Source: Actinacidiphila rubida
GTDB lineage: Bacteria; Actinomycetota; Actinomycetes; Streptomycetales; Streptomycetaceae
Assembly: GCF_900110255.1 (NCBI RefSeq)
Contig: NZ_FODD01000035.1
Span: forward strand, 1-64,000
DNA length: 64,000 nucleotides
Direction: 5' to 3'
The translations under genes were made by a program, and so were the position numbers. The notes beneath the pieces were generated by a model. It was given only the letters and a program-made list of their open reading frames with translations, was not told the origin of the DNA and did no database searches. Each line of letters begins with the position of its first letter. Position 1 is the first letter of the stretch. Shown here piece by piece: positions 43,398 to 52,017 of this stretch.

Positions 43398-44306
43398 TCA
43401 CTCGGCGGCGGACCCTCCGCTGCCGCTCCCGGGCCCGGTGTAGTCCTCGCCGTACGCGCCCTTCGCGGGGCGGCGGCGGCGCAGCGGCGGCTCGACGCCG
43501 TCGGCCAGGCGGCGGGCGGTGAGCAGGAAGCCGGTGTGGCCGATCATCCGGTGGTCGGGGCGGACCGCCAGACCCTCCACGTGCCAGGTGCGGACCATGG
43601 TCTCCCAGGCGGCCGGCTCGTTGAAGGTGCCGTGCTCGCGGATCGCCTCGACGGTGCGGGCCAGCTGCGTGGTGGTGGCCACGTAGGCGCACAGGATGCC
43701 GCCGGGCACCAGGGCCTTGGCGACGGCCTCCAGGCACTCCCAGGGCGCCAGCATGTCCAGGATGACGCGGTCGACGTCGGTGTCCGAGAGGTGGTCCTGG
43801 AGATCGCCGACGGTCAGCTGCCACGCGGGGTGCGGGCCGCCGAAGTAGCGCTCGACGTTCTGCGAGGCGATCTCGGCGAAGTCGGCCCGGCGCTCGTAGC
43901 TGTGCAGCATGCCGTGGTCGCCGATGGCGCGCAGCAGGAAGCTGCTCAGCGACCCCGATCCCACCCCCGCCTCGACGACGCGCGCGCCGGGGAAGATGTC
44001 GGCCATCGCCAGGATCTGCCCCGCGTCCTTGGGGTAGACCACGGCGGCGCCGCGGGGCATGGACAGGACGTAGTCGGGGAGCAGGGGGCGCAGCGCGAGG
44101 TAGGCGACGTTTCCCGTGGTTCGGACCACACTGCCCTCGGGGGCGCCGATCAGCTCGTCGTGGGGGAAGGCGCCCTTGTGGGTGTGGAACTGCTTCCCTG
44201 CTTCGAGCGTGAACGTGTAGTGGCGTCCCTTGGGGTCGGTGAGCTGGACCTGGTCCCCGACTTTGAAGGGCCCGCGACGGCGGGCTGCACCAGTCGGTTC
44301 GGACAT
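43398..44306 (-). CDS. trmI: tRNA (adenine-N1)-methyltransferase TrmI
   Basis: This SAM-dependent enzyme makes m1A58 in the tRNA T-loop. The 302-residue protein has an N-terminal beta domain (FKVGDQVQLTDPKGRHYTFTLEAGKQFHTHKG). The Rossmann methyltransferase domain follows, with VVEAGVGSGSLSSFLLRA as SAM motif I, then HSYERRADFAEIASQNVE, VDRVILDMLAPWE (motif IV) and GGILCAYVATTTQL. The C-tail is Gly/Ser-rich. It lies downstream of the M50 protease gene in the same direction, as in other streptomycetes. Confidence 0.95.
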   Translation of the reverse strand: MSEPTGAARRRGPFKVGDQVQLTDPKGRHYTFTLEAGKQFHTHKGAFPHDELIGAPEGSVVRTTGNVAYLALRPLLPDYVLSMPRGAAVVYPKDAGQILAMADIFPGARVVEAGVGSGSLSSFLLRAIGDHGMLHSYERRADFAEIASQNVERYFGGPHPAWQLTVGDLQDHLSDTDVDRVILDMLAPWECLEAVAKALVPGGILCAYVATTTQLARTVEAIREHGTFNEPAAWETMVRTWHVEGLAVRPDHRMIGHTGFLLTARRLADGVEPPLRRRRPAKGAYGEDYTGPGSGSGGSAAE

Positions 44307-44367
44307 GTGTCGAGTCTAGTGGCTCGAACGGACCCGTCCGGACCGCGGCCGTCCCGGCGCCCGGCGC

Positions 44368-45612
44368 TCAGGCCTCGGACCGCCCGGACTCGGCCCGGGA
44401 CATGGCGGCCAGGAACGCGCGTTCCACGTCCGCGGTGGACAGCACCCCGTAGATCTCGCCGGTCGGCTCGACCACCAGGTACTCCGTGGACGGGGTGGCC
44501 CGCAGGCGGTCCAGCAGGTTCTCGCCGGCCAGCTCCGCGGAGACCCGCATCCCGGGGGTGAGGTCCTGGGAGAGGCCGCTGACCGCGACCCAGGGTCGCC
44601 GGTGCTCGGGGACCGTCACGATCGCGGACTCCCGGACCAGGCCGGTCGGGTCGCCGCGGCCGTCGACCACGACCAGGGCGCGGGCTCCGGCCTCGTTGGC
44701 CCGGCGCAGCGCCTCGGACAGGGGGGTGTCGGAGGCGACCGGCACCGCGCGGCGGGTCAGGGTGCGGGCCTGGAGCGCGGGCAGCCGCTCGCGCAGCCGG
44801 GCCATCCGCAGGCTGTTGCCGGCGCCGGTCCAGATGATCGCGGCGAGGATCGCCGCCAGGAACGCGTCGGTCAGCGAGGCGGAGCCGCTGCCGCCGCCGT
44901 CGAGGCCGCCGCGGTAGGACATCAGCGGCAGCCCGATCAGGACGGCCAGTGCGAGGGCGCGGCCCACCCAGGCGGCGGCGACGGTGCCGGCCATGGCCCG
45001 GCCGGTGATCTTCCAGACCACGGCGCGGAGCATCCGTCCGCCGTCCAGCGGCAGTCCCGGCAGGAAGTTGAAGATCGCGACGATCAGGTTGCTGACCATC
45101 AGGCCGGCCAGCAGCACGCCGGGCACCGTCCCGGACTCCACCAGCTGCATGGCGCCGTAGAAGATCGCGGCGAGCACCAGGGAGAGCAGGGGCCCGACGA
45201 AGGCCAGCACGAACTCGCGGCCCGGGGTGTCGGATTCCTTCTCGATCTCCGAGACGCCGCCGAAGAACTGCAGCTGGATCCGGCGCACCGGCAGCTTGAA
45301 GCGGAGCGCTGCGACGGTGTGCGCGAGCTCGTGGACCAGCACCGAGGCGTAGAAGGCCACGGCGAAGAACAGCGAGACCAGGTAGCGGACCCGGCCCAGT
45401 TCGGGCAGCACCGTGTCCAGCTGCCCCCCGAAGACCCAGGTGATCAGCGCGGCGACCAGGAACCAGCTGGGCGCCACGTAGATCGGCACGCCGAAGAAGC
45501 GCCCCATGAGGATGCCGCCGCCCGGCTCCCGCTGGGGGCTCTCGGCGGCGTTGTCGCCGTCCGGGCCAGGAGGGCTGCTCTTGTCCGACGGCGGCCGACC
45601 GGTCTCGCTCAC
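44368..45612 (-). CDS. Site-2 protease-type M50 metalloprotease with CBS domains
   Basis: A 414-residue intramembrane zinc protease. The active-site HELAH (H94, E95, H98) lies in helix VAFYASVLVHELAHTVAALRF and the second metal-site motif is NFLPGLPLDGGR. Further hydrophobic segments and two C-terminal CBS-like domains (about 290-405) complete it. This is the SpoIVFB/Rip3-like class 3 architecture. The GTG at 45612 has GAGGGG 6 nt away. Substrates are unknown; anti-sigma factors are cleaved by relatives. It is divergent from the RecB-like nuclease. Confidence 0.93.
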   Translation of the reverse strand: MSETGRPPSDKSSPPGPDGDNAAESPQREPGGGILMGRFFGVPIYVAPSWFLVAALITWVFGGQLDTVLPELGRVRYLVSLFFAVAFYASVLVHELAHTVAALRFKLPVRRIQLQFFGGVSEIEKESDTPGREFVLAFVGPLLSLVLAAIFYGAMQLVESGTVPGVLLAGLMVSNLIVAIFNFLPGLPLDGGRMLRAVVWKITGRAMAGTVAAAWVGRALALAVLIGLPLMSYRGGLDGGGSGSASLTDAFLAAILAAIIWTGAGNSLRMARLRERLPALQARTLTRRAVPVASDTPLSEALRRANEAGARALVVVDGRGDPTGLVRESAIVTVPEHRRPWVAVSGLSQDLTPGMRVSAELAGENLLDRLRATPSTEYLVVEPTGEIYGVLSTADVERAFLAAMSRAESGRSEA

Positions 45613-45821
45613 TGGTTCCCCTCGTTCGACACAGTCCCCCGTACCGATCATGCGGCACGAGGGGCTCTGCGACCATGGTATTGCCCGGGCCACCGGAGGA
45701 CACGGGGCACCGCCCCCGAGCGCCCCCGCGCCGCCTCTCGCGGCCCCGGCCCCCGCGCGCGTGCCGCGGGCCCGGCCCGCCGATGGCCGCGCTGTCGGTG
45801 GCAGGCCATAGGGTCGGTGCC

Positions 45822-46811
45822 ATGGAGATCCCCGCGCAGAGCACGCCGCAGGACGCACCGGCCCCCGGCCGGGGTGGGCCCGCGCAGCCGCCCGCGCGTC
45901 CGGACCGGCGGCCGGGCGGGGAGGCCGCCGAGCACGCGGGGCAGCGCACGCCGCCGCGGCCGCCGTCCTCGCTGTCGCCGTCCCGGGCCTCGGACTTCAT
46001 GCGCTGCCCCCTGCTCTACCGGCTGCGGGTGATCGACCGGCTGCCGGAGAAGGCCAGCGAGGCGGCGACCCGGGGCACCGTGGTCCACGCCGTGCTGGAG
46101 CGGCTCTTCGACGCGCCGGCCGCCGAGCGCACCGCGGACCGGGCCCGGTCGATGGTCGCCGGCGAGTGGGAGCGGCTGCGCGAGGCGCGGCCCGAGCTGG
46201 CCGAACTGTTCGGCGCGGCGGAGGAGGCGGCCGACCCGGCGGCCCTGGCCGACTGGCTGGACAGCGCCGAGCGGCTGGTGGACCGCTGGTTCACCCTGGA
46301 GGACCCGACGCGGCTGGAGCCGGCCGAGCGCGAGCTGTACGTGGAGACCGAGCTGGCCTCGGGACTGGTGCTGCGCGGTTACGTGGACCGGCTGGACGTC
46401 GCCCCGGCCAGCGGTGACCTGCGGGTGGTGGACTACAAGACCGGCAAGGCGCCGCGCCCCGAGTACGCCGAGGAACCCCTGTTCCAGATGAAGTTCTACG
46501 CCCTGGTCCTGTGGCGGCTGCGCGGCGTGGTCCCGCGCCGTCTGCAGCTGGTCTACCTCGGCAGCGGGGACCTGCTGACGTACGACCCGGTGGAGGCGGA
46601 CCTGCTGCGCACCGAGCGGAAGCTGCAGGCGCTGTGGGAGGCGATCACCGCGGCGACCGCCACCGGGGACTGGCGGCCGCGGCGCGGCCCGCTGTGCGGC
46701 TGGTGCGACCACCAGGCGTTCTGTCCCGAATTCGGGGGGACTCCCCCGCCGTATCCGCTGGCGGAAAAGCCGGGCCCGCTGCCCGTCGTGGGCAAGAATG
46801 GCCCGGTCTAG
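45822..46811 (+). CDS. RecB-family (PD-(D/E)XK) exonuclease-like protein
   Basis: A 329-residue cytoplasmic nuclease-like protein. The N-terminal motif SLSPSRASDFMRCPLLYRLRVIDRLPE, GTVVHAVLERLF and the active-site pair GYVDRLDVAP with LRVVDYKTGK are those of the PDDEXK_1/RecB family. A C-terminal Cys set (PLCGWCDHQAFCPEF) with a fourth Cys in the N-terminal motif (RCPLLYR) resembles the iron-sulfur cluster of Cas4/AddB-type enzymes. ATG 45822 is preferred to one 39 bp upstream because it gives less non-conserved leader; the site is weak. The response regulator starts 13 bp downstream. Confidence 0.88.
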   Translation: MEIPAQSTPQDAPAPGRGGPAQPPARPDRRPGGEAAEHAGQRTPPRPPSSLSPSRASDFMRCPLLYRLRVIDRLPEKASEAATRGTVVHAVLERLFDAPAAERTADRARSMVAGEWERLREARPELAELFGAAEEAADPAALADWLDSAERLVDRWFTLEDPTRLEPAERELYVETELASGLVLRGYVDRLDVAPASGDLRVVDYKTGKAPRPEYAEEPLFQMKFYALVLWRLRGVVPRRLQLVYLGSGDLLTYDPVEADLLRTERKLQALWEAITAATATGDWRPRRGPLCGWCDHQAFCPEFGGTPPPYPLAEKPGPLPVVGKNGPV

Positions 46812-46824
46812 CAAAGGAGTACCC

Positions 46825-47496
46825 GTGGCTATTCGCGTCCTGCTGGTGGACGATCAGCCCCTGTTGCGCACCGGGTTCCGGATGATCCTGGAGGCCGAGC
46901 CGGATCTGGCCGTGGTGGGTGAGGCCGGTGACGGCCAGCAGGCGCTGGACCAGGTGCGGGCGCTGCAGCCCGACGTGGTCCTGATGGACATCAGGATGCC
47001 CAGGATGGACGGGGTGGAGGCGACGCGGCAGATCACCGGCCCGGACCGCTCCGGCCCGGCGAAGGTGCTGGTGCTGACCACCTTCGACCTCGACGAGTAC
47101 GTGGTGGAGGCGCTGCGCGCCGGGGCGAGCGGCTTCCTGCTCAAGGACGCGCCGGCCGCGGAGCTGGTGCAGGCCATCCGGGTGGTGGCGGCGGGCGAGG
47201 CGATGCTGGCCCCGAGCATCACCCGGCGGCTGCTGGACAAGTACGCCGGCCGGCTGCCGTCCGGCGAGGAGGCGGTGCCGCAGCCGCTGAACGCGCTGAC
47301 CGAGCGCGAGGTCGAGGTGCTCAAGCTGGTGGCCCGCGGCCTGTCGAACGCGGAGATCGCCGCCGAGCTGTTCGTCAGCGAGACGACCGTGAAGACCCAC
47401 GTCGGCCATGTGCTGACCAAGCTGGCGCTGCGCGACCGGGTGCAGGCGGCCGTGTACGCCTACGAGTCGGGCCTGGTCCGGCCCGGCGCCGGCTGA
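46825..47496 (+). CDS. NarL-family response regulator, orphan
   Basis: A 223-residue receiver plus LuxR-type DNA-binding protein. The acid pocket is DD (9-10), the phosphoacceptor is D55 in VVLMDIRMPRMDG, and TTFDLDEYV with K in LLKDAP completes it. The HTH is LTEREVEVLKLVARGLSNAEIAAELFVSETTVKTHV. AAGGAGT precedes the GTG at 46825. No histidine kinase gene is near, so partner and trigger are unknown. It follows the RecB-like gene by 13 bp and is probably co-transcribed. Confidence 0.95.
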   Translation: MAIRVLLVDDQPLLRTGFRMILEAEPDLAVVGEAGDGQQALDQVRALQPDVVLMDIRMPRMDGVEATRQITGPDRSGPAKVLVLTTFDLDEYVVEALRAGASGFLLKDAPAAELVQAIRVVAAGEAMLAPSITRRLLDKYAGRLPSGEEAVPQPLNALTEREVEVLKLVARGLSNAEIAAELFVSETTVKTHVGHVLTKLALRDRVQAAVYAYESGLVRPGAG

Positions 47497-47520
47497 GCGC
47501 GCCGGGCCGGGCCGTCGGGC

Positions 47521-49122
47521 TCAGTTGGTCGGCACGCCCCGGCCCAGCTCCCAGAACTGGGTGGTGGAGGACGCGTTCAGCGCCCATTCGGTGCCGGTGA
47601 TGTCGCTGCGCGCGGCGAGGTACTGCTTGCCCTGCCACAGCGGCAGGACCGGCACGTCGCGCGCGATGTCCTGCTGCGCCTGCTCGAACGCGGGGATCGC
47701 GCCGCTGCGCGCGGTCTTCTGCCGCGTCGCGGGGATGATCTGGTCGCGGATCTCCGGGTTGGAGTACGCCAGGTTCAGGAAGTCGTCGCGGCCGAAGAAC
47801 GGGGCGACGTAGTTGTCCGGGTCCGGGAAGTCGGGGAACCAGCCCATGCCGAACACCTGGAGCCGGCGCGCCCGGTAGGAGGCCTTGTAGGCGCTCCAGT
47901 CGGCTATGCCCTTGAGCGTCACCCGGAACAGGCCGCCGGACTCGAGCTGTTCCCTGAGCAGGGTGAACTCCGGTGCGGTGGCCTCGCCGTAGTGCGTCGT
48001 GGTGTACGACAGCGTCAGCGGCACGGGGGTGTCGACCCCGGCGCGCTGCAGGGTGCGGCGGGCGGTGGCCAGGTCCGGCTCGTCGCCGTAGGCGTCGAAG
48101 AAGGCGTTGGTGTGCCCGGTGATGCCCTGCGGGACGAGCGAGTACAGCGGCGTGGTGGTCCGCTGGTACACGTCGTGGGTGAGGCTCTGCCGGTCCACGA
48201 GTTCGGCGATCGCCTTGCGGACCGCGGGGTTCTTCACCGTGGGGTCGGCCGTGTTGAAGACCAGGTACCGGATCTCGGTGCCGGGTGCCTCGGTGATCTT
48301 GATCTGCGGGTCGGCACCGTCGGCCAGCGTGTTGATCTGCGCCGGTGACATGGTGCGGCTCATCACGTCGATGCTGCCGCCCTTGAGGGCCTGGAGCATC
48401 GCGGCGGAGGAGTCGAAGAACCGTACCTCGATCTTGCCGTTGTTGATCTTCAGCGACCCCTTGTAGCGGGAGTTGCGGGTGAAGACCGCGCTCTTGCCGG
48501 GCGTGAACGAGTCGAGCGTGTAAGGACCGGAGCCCACCACGGAGGTCCCCGTGTGCAGCTTCGTCGCCCCGTACTCCCGCTTGTCGACGATGTCGGCGGC
48601 CGGGGTGGCGAGCTTGAACGGGAACGTGGAGTCCGGCCCGGACAGGTGGAAGACGACCGTCGAGTCGTCGGGCGTCTCCACCTTGTCCAGGTTGCTGAGC
48701 AGGCTCGCCGGCCCGTTGGGGTCGTTGATCCGGATCATCCGGTCGACGGAGAACTTGACGTCGGCCGAGGTGATCCGGTCTCCGTTGGAGAACGTCAGGC
48801 CCTTGCGCAGGGTGCACCGGTACTGCTCGCCGGCGGTGTCCGCGAAGTGGCACTCCTGGGCGGCCTCGGGCTCGGGCTCGGTGCCGCTGCGCGGAAGGCG
48901 CAGCAGCGTCTGGTACGTGTTGTTGAACACGTTCCAGCTCTCGATGTCGTACCCGGTCGCCGGATCGAACGGCGCCGGATCGTCCTTCGACAGCTGGATC
49001 GTGTCCGTCGTACCCACCACGATGGGGCGGCCGCCGTCCCCGCCGCCGCCGGATCCGCATCCGGCGAGCGGCAGGGTCGCCAGGCCCATCAGGGCCGGCC
49101 ACACGAGCAGTGTGCGCTTCAT
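47521..49122 (-). CDS. Oligopeptide-type ABC substrate-binding lipoprotein (copy A)
   Basis: A 533-residue SBP_bac_5 lipoprotein. The signal ends LPLAGC (lipidated C22), followed by a Gly-rich spacer and PIVVGTTDTIQLSKDDPAPFDP. The family motif FSNGDRITSADVKFSVDRM is present, then VGSGPYTLDSF and PDFPDPDNYVAPFF. The ending is DVPVLPLWQGKQYLAAR. These proteins feed peptides or nickel to ABC permeases, but no permease or ATPase gene lies nearby. It is the second of a tandem pair, 28 bp after copy B and clearly paralogous; GAGGAG precedes the ATG. Confidence 0.94.
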   Translation of the reverse strand: MKRTLLVWPALMGLATLPLAGCGSGGGGDGGRPIVVGTTDTIQLSKDDPAPFDPATGYDIESWNVFNNTYQTLLRLPRSGTEPEPEAAQECHFADTAGEQYRCTLRKGLTFSNGDRITSADVKFSVDRMIRINDPNGPASLLSNLDKVETPDDSTVVFHLSGPDSTFPFKLATPAADIVDKREYGATKLHTGTSVVGSGPYTLDSFTPGKSAVFTRNSRYKGSLKINNGKIEVRFFDSSAAMLQALKGGSIDVMSRTMSPAQINTLADGADPQIKITEAPGTEIRYLVFNTADPTVKNPAVRKAIAELVDRQSLTHDVYQRTTTPLYSLVPQGITGHTNAFFDAYGDEPDLATARRTLQRAGVDTPVPLTLSYTTTHYGEATAPEFTLLREQLESGGLFRVTLKGIADWSAYKASYRARRLQVFGMGWFPDFPDPDNYVAPFFGRDDFLNLAYSNPEIRDQIIPATRQKTARSGAIPAFEQAQQDIARDVPVLPLWQGKQYLAARSDITGTEWALNASSTTQFWELGRGVPTN

Positions 49123-49150
49123 CCCCCGTTGATCTCCTCGGTGTCGTCGG

Positions 49151-50764
49151 TCACCCGCTAACGCCACGGCCCAGCTCCCAGAACTGCGTGGTGGTCGAGG
49201 AGTTGAGAGCCCACTCGACACCCGTGATGCCGTCGCGCGCGGCGATGTACTGCTTGCCCTGCCACAGCGGCAGCATGGGCACGTCCTGGGCGATGATCGT
49301 CTGCATCTGGGCGAACGCCGTGCTGGCCGTGCTGCGTGCGGCCATGCCGCGGGTCTGCGGCAGCAGCGTGTCCTGGATCTCCGCACTCTTGTACGGCAGG
49401 TTCAGGAAGTTGTCCTTGTCGAAGAACGGTGCGATGTAGTTGTCCGGGTCCGGGAAGTCCGGCAGCCAGCTGATCGCGAACAGCTCGTACTTGCCGCTGG
49501 AGGCCGCCTTCAGGAAGGCGTTCCACTGCTCGCTCTTCGTGGTGACGTCGAACAGCCCGGTCGCGTTGAGCTGCTGGGCGATCGCCTCGGCCTCGGGCTG
49601 GTTACTCGTACCACCGTTGTCGCGGCGGTAGTTGATGGTCAGCGGGACCTTCGCGGTGATGCCGGCGCCGTGCAGCTTCGCCTTGGCGGCGGCCACGTCG
49701 GGGTTGCCGTAGACGTTGAAGAACGAGTTCACGTGGCCGGAGATGCCCTGCGGGACCACGGAGTACAGCGGGTCGGCGGTGCGCTGGTAGACGTTCTTCG
49801 TGATGGCCTGGCGGTCGATGACCATGGCCATGGCCTGCCGGACGGCCTTGGTCTTCAGGTCCGCCGAGGCGGTGTTGAGGAACAGGTAGCGGGCCTCGCC
49901 GCCGGGGGCCTCGGTCAGCTTGATGTTCGGGTCGGTGCTGGCCTGCAGTTCCTTGATCTGGTCAGGCGCGAGCTGCCGGGACATCACGTCGATGTCACCG
50001 GACTTCAGGGCGGACTCCATCTTCTTGGAGTCGCCGAACATCCGGAGCTCGACCTTGCTGTTGTTGAGCTTCAGGGCGCCCTGGTAGTTCGGGTTCTTCT
50101 CGAAGTCGCCCTTCTCGAACGCGCCGTCCTGGCCCGCGGAGTACGACTTGAGGACGTAGGGGCCGGAGCCCACGAGCTTCCACCCGTCGTACGGCTTGGT
50201 CGCGTTGTAGACCTTGCTGTCCATGATCGCGGCCGCGGGCGTCGCCAGCTTCGCGGGGAAGGTCGCGTCGGGAGCCTTGAGCTGGAAGACGACGGTCCGG
50301 TCGTCGGGGGTGTTCACCGACTTCACGCCGGATATCAGGGAGGCCGGGCCCGCCGCCCAGTTGATCTTCTGCATCCGGTCGATGGAGAACTTCACGTCCG
50401 CCGACGTCATCTTGTCGCCGTTGGAGAACTTGAGGTTGTCCCGCAGCGTGCACTGGTACGTCAGCGTGGTGGTGTCCGTGTAGTGGCACTCGGACGCCGC
50501 GTCCGGGGACGGCGTGGTGCTGCTGCGCGGGTAGCTGAGCAGCATCTGGAACGTGTTGTAGAAGATGTTCCAGGTGGCGCTGTCGTACGAGGTCGCCGGA
50601 TCGAGGGGGGCCGGGTTGTCCTTGGTCATCTCGATGCTGTCGGTGGTGCCAACGACGATGGGTTTGCCACTGTCGCCGCTCCCACCGCCGGAGCTGCCGC
50701 ACCCGCTCATCAGGGGTGTCAGGACGCCCAGCAGGGCGGGCAGCACCAGAAGCCTGCGATTCAT
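49151..50764 (-). CDS. Oligopeptide-type ABC substrate-binding lipoprotein (copy B)
   Basis: A 537-residue paralogue of the following gene. The lipobox is LMSGC (C22), then PIVVGTTDSIEMTKDNPAPLDP, FSNGDKMTSADVKFSIDRM and VGSGPYVLKSY. PDFPDPDNYIAPFFDKDNFLNLPY and MLPLWQGKQYIAAR match copy A closely, as does the ending TQFWELGRGV. This suggests tandem duplication followed by divergence. GAGGAG precedes the ATG at 50764. As in copy A, no transporter partner is adjacent, so it may work with a distant permease or act as a receptor. Confidence 0.94.
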   Translation of the reverse strand: MNRRLLVLPALLGVLTPLMSGCGSSGGGSGDSGKPIVVGTTDSIEMTKDNPAPLDPATSYDSATWNIFYNTFQMLLSYPRSSTTPSPDAASECHYTDTTTLTYQCTLRDNLKFSNGDKMTSADVKFSIDRMQKINWAAGPASLISGVKSVNTPDDRTVVFQLKAPDATFPAKLATPAAAIMDSKVYNATKPYDGWKLVGSGPYVLKSYSAGQDGAFEKGDFEKNPNYQGALKLNNSKVELRMFGDSKKMESALKSGDIDVMSRQLAPDQIKELQASTDPNIKLTEAPGGEARYLFLNTASADLKTKAVRQAMAMVIDRQAITKNVYQRTADPLYSVVPQGISGHVNSFFNVYGNPDVAAAKAKLHGAGITAKVPLTINYRRDNGGTSNQPEAEAIAQQLNATGLFDVTTKSEQWNAFLKAASSGKYELFAISWLPDFPDPDNYIAPFFDKDNFLNLPYKSAEIQDTLLPQTRGMAARSTASTAFAQMQTIIAQDVPMLPLWQGKQYIAARDGITGVEWALNSSTTTQFWELGRGVSG

Positions 50765-51041
50765 CGTCGTTGTTCTCCTCTTGCTACTGCTCATGTGCCT
50801 GTCGACCCCCGTGGTGACGTGACGCAGCCGAACTGGCTCTCCGCGCACCGGAATCCGGGGCAGGGTGAAGCCGGGGTGGCTGACGCGCCCGGCTGAGACT
50901 GCCTCGCCGCGGGGTCACCGCAGGTATTCCAGCACACTCCGCGCGCACGCTTCGGCGACGATACCGAGATTGCGTGTGATCAGCACCAACGGGATGCCAA
51001 AGTTCGTGAAGGGACGGCTGGGAATTCCCCGATGAACACGC

Positions 51042-51743
51042 TCAGTGAAGAGCCGTGTTCAAAGAGCGTAGAAAAGGGATGCTCAGCTCCTCGAGGGAAC
51101 GCAGCACGGTCCGTCCGGGCGCCGCCTCGATGGGGACGAGCGAGGGCACCGCGACCACCCGGCAGCCGGCCGCCTCCGCGGAGGCGACTCCGGTGAGGGT
51201 GTCCTCCACGACGACGCACGCGGCCGGGTCGGCCCCGAGACGGGCCGCCGCGGTCAGGTACGGGTCGGGGTGCGGCTTGGTGCGCGGCACCTCGTCGCCG
51301 GCCACCGTGAAGGCGAAGTGCTCGGCGCCGAGCGAGAGCAGCATCGCGTCGATGGTCCTGCGGTGCGAGGCGGAGACCAGCGCGGTGGGGATGCCGTGCG
51401 CGTTCAGCTCGGTCAGCAGCCGCCGGGCGCCGGGCATGAGCGGGGCGCCGCGCGCGATGAGCTTTTCGAAGCGCAGGTTCACGGCCGGCGACAGCTCGTC
51501 GAGCGTCGCGGTGGTGCCGGTCGCCTCGATCAGGTGGCCCAGGCTGCGCGCCATGGGGCCGCCCACCACGACCGCGCGGTGCGCCTCGTCCAGCACGTGC
51601 CCGAGCTCCGCGAAGACCTCGCTCTCCGCCGCCCACCAGATGCCCTCGGTGTCCACCAGGGTGCCGTCCAGGTCGAGCAGCACCGCCTGCGGTGACGGGC
51701 GCTGGACCGTGCGGGTGTCGGCGACGGGGATGCTGCTGGTCAT
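51042..51743 (-). CDS. HAD-superfamily phosphatase (beta-phosphoglucomutase-like)
   Basis: A 233-residue HAD phosphohydrolase. Motif I is LLDLDGTLVDTEG (nucleophile D24, acid D26), motif II TALVSASHR, motif III RTKPHPDPYL and motif IV VVVEDTLTGVASAEAAGC. The helical cap between motifs I and II puts it in subfamily I near phosphoglycolate phosphatase and beta-phosphoglucomutase. The natural substrate is not evident. GAGGAG lies upstream of the ATG. It is the gene downstream of metH, from which two hairpins separate it, so it should have its own promoter. Confidence 0.92.
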   Translation of the reverse strand: MTSSIPVADTRTVQRPSPQAVLLDLDGTLVDTEGIWWAAESEVFAELGHVLDEAHRAVVVGGPMARSLGHLIEATGTTATLDELSPAVNLRFEKLIARGAPLMPGARRLLTELNAHGIPTALVSASHRRTIDAMLLSLGAEHFAFTVAGDEVPRTKPHPDPYLTAAARLGADPAACVVVEDTLTGVASAEAAGCRVVAVPSLVPIEAAPGRTVLRSLEELSIPFLRSLNTALH

Positions 51744-51808
51744 ACGCCCACTCCTCGGCTCGGCCGCCCGGCTCGGCTGGGTGCCCGCGGACCTGTCTCC
51801 GGGGGGCA

Positions 51809-51859
51809 CAGAGGCCGGTCGCCGCGCCCCGCGGATCGCGGGGCGGCGACCGGCCTCTG
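51809..51859 (-). terminator. Long hairpin between metH and HAD gene
   Basis: An almost 24-bp inverted repeat with a 2-nt bulge, centred on GGAT (51833-51836). It lies 66 bp upstream of the HAD start, within the metH-HAD spacer. It could be a second metH terminator or a leader structure for the HAD gene. Confidence 0.6.
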
Positions 51860-51985
51860 CCGGATCTGCCAGTCTACGTCGCACGGCAACGGGGCGCCGG
51901 ACAGGCGGCGGACGCGCGGTGGCGCGGGCGCGAACGCCTGGCGCCGCGCCCGCACCGCGCCCGCGTGACGCGCCGCACCGCCGCC

Positions 51986-52017
51986 GGGGGCGGAACCCGC
52001 CGCCGGGTTCCGCCCCC
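51986..52017 (-). terminator. metH terminator
   Basis: A perfect 13-bp stem (51986-51998 with 52005-52017) with a 6-nt loop. It begins directly at the metH stop codon, on the downstream side. Confidence 0.8.

Noticed and set aside
45822..46811. Cas4 nuclease
   Set aside because: The protein has RecB-type motifs and a Cas4-like Cys set, but no CRISPR array or other cas genes are near and its position is a conserved housekeeping one.
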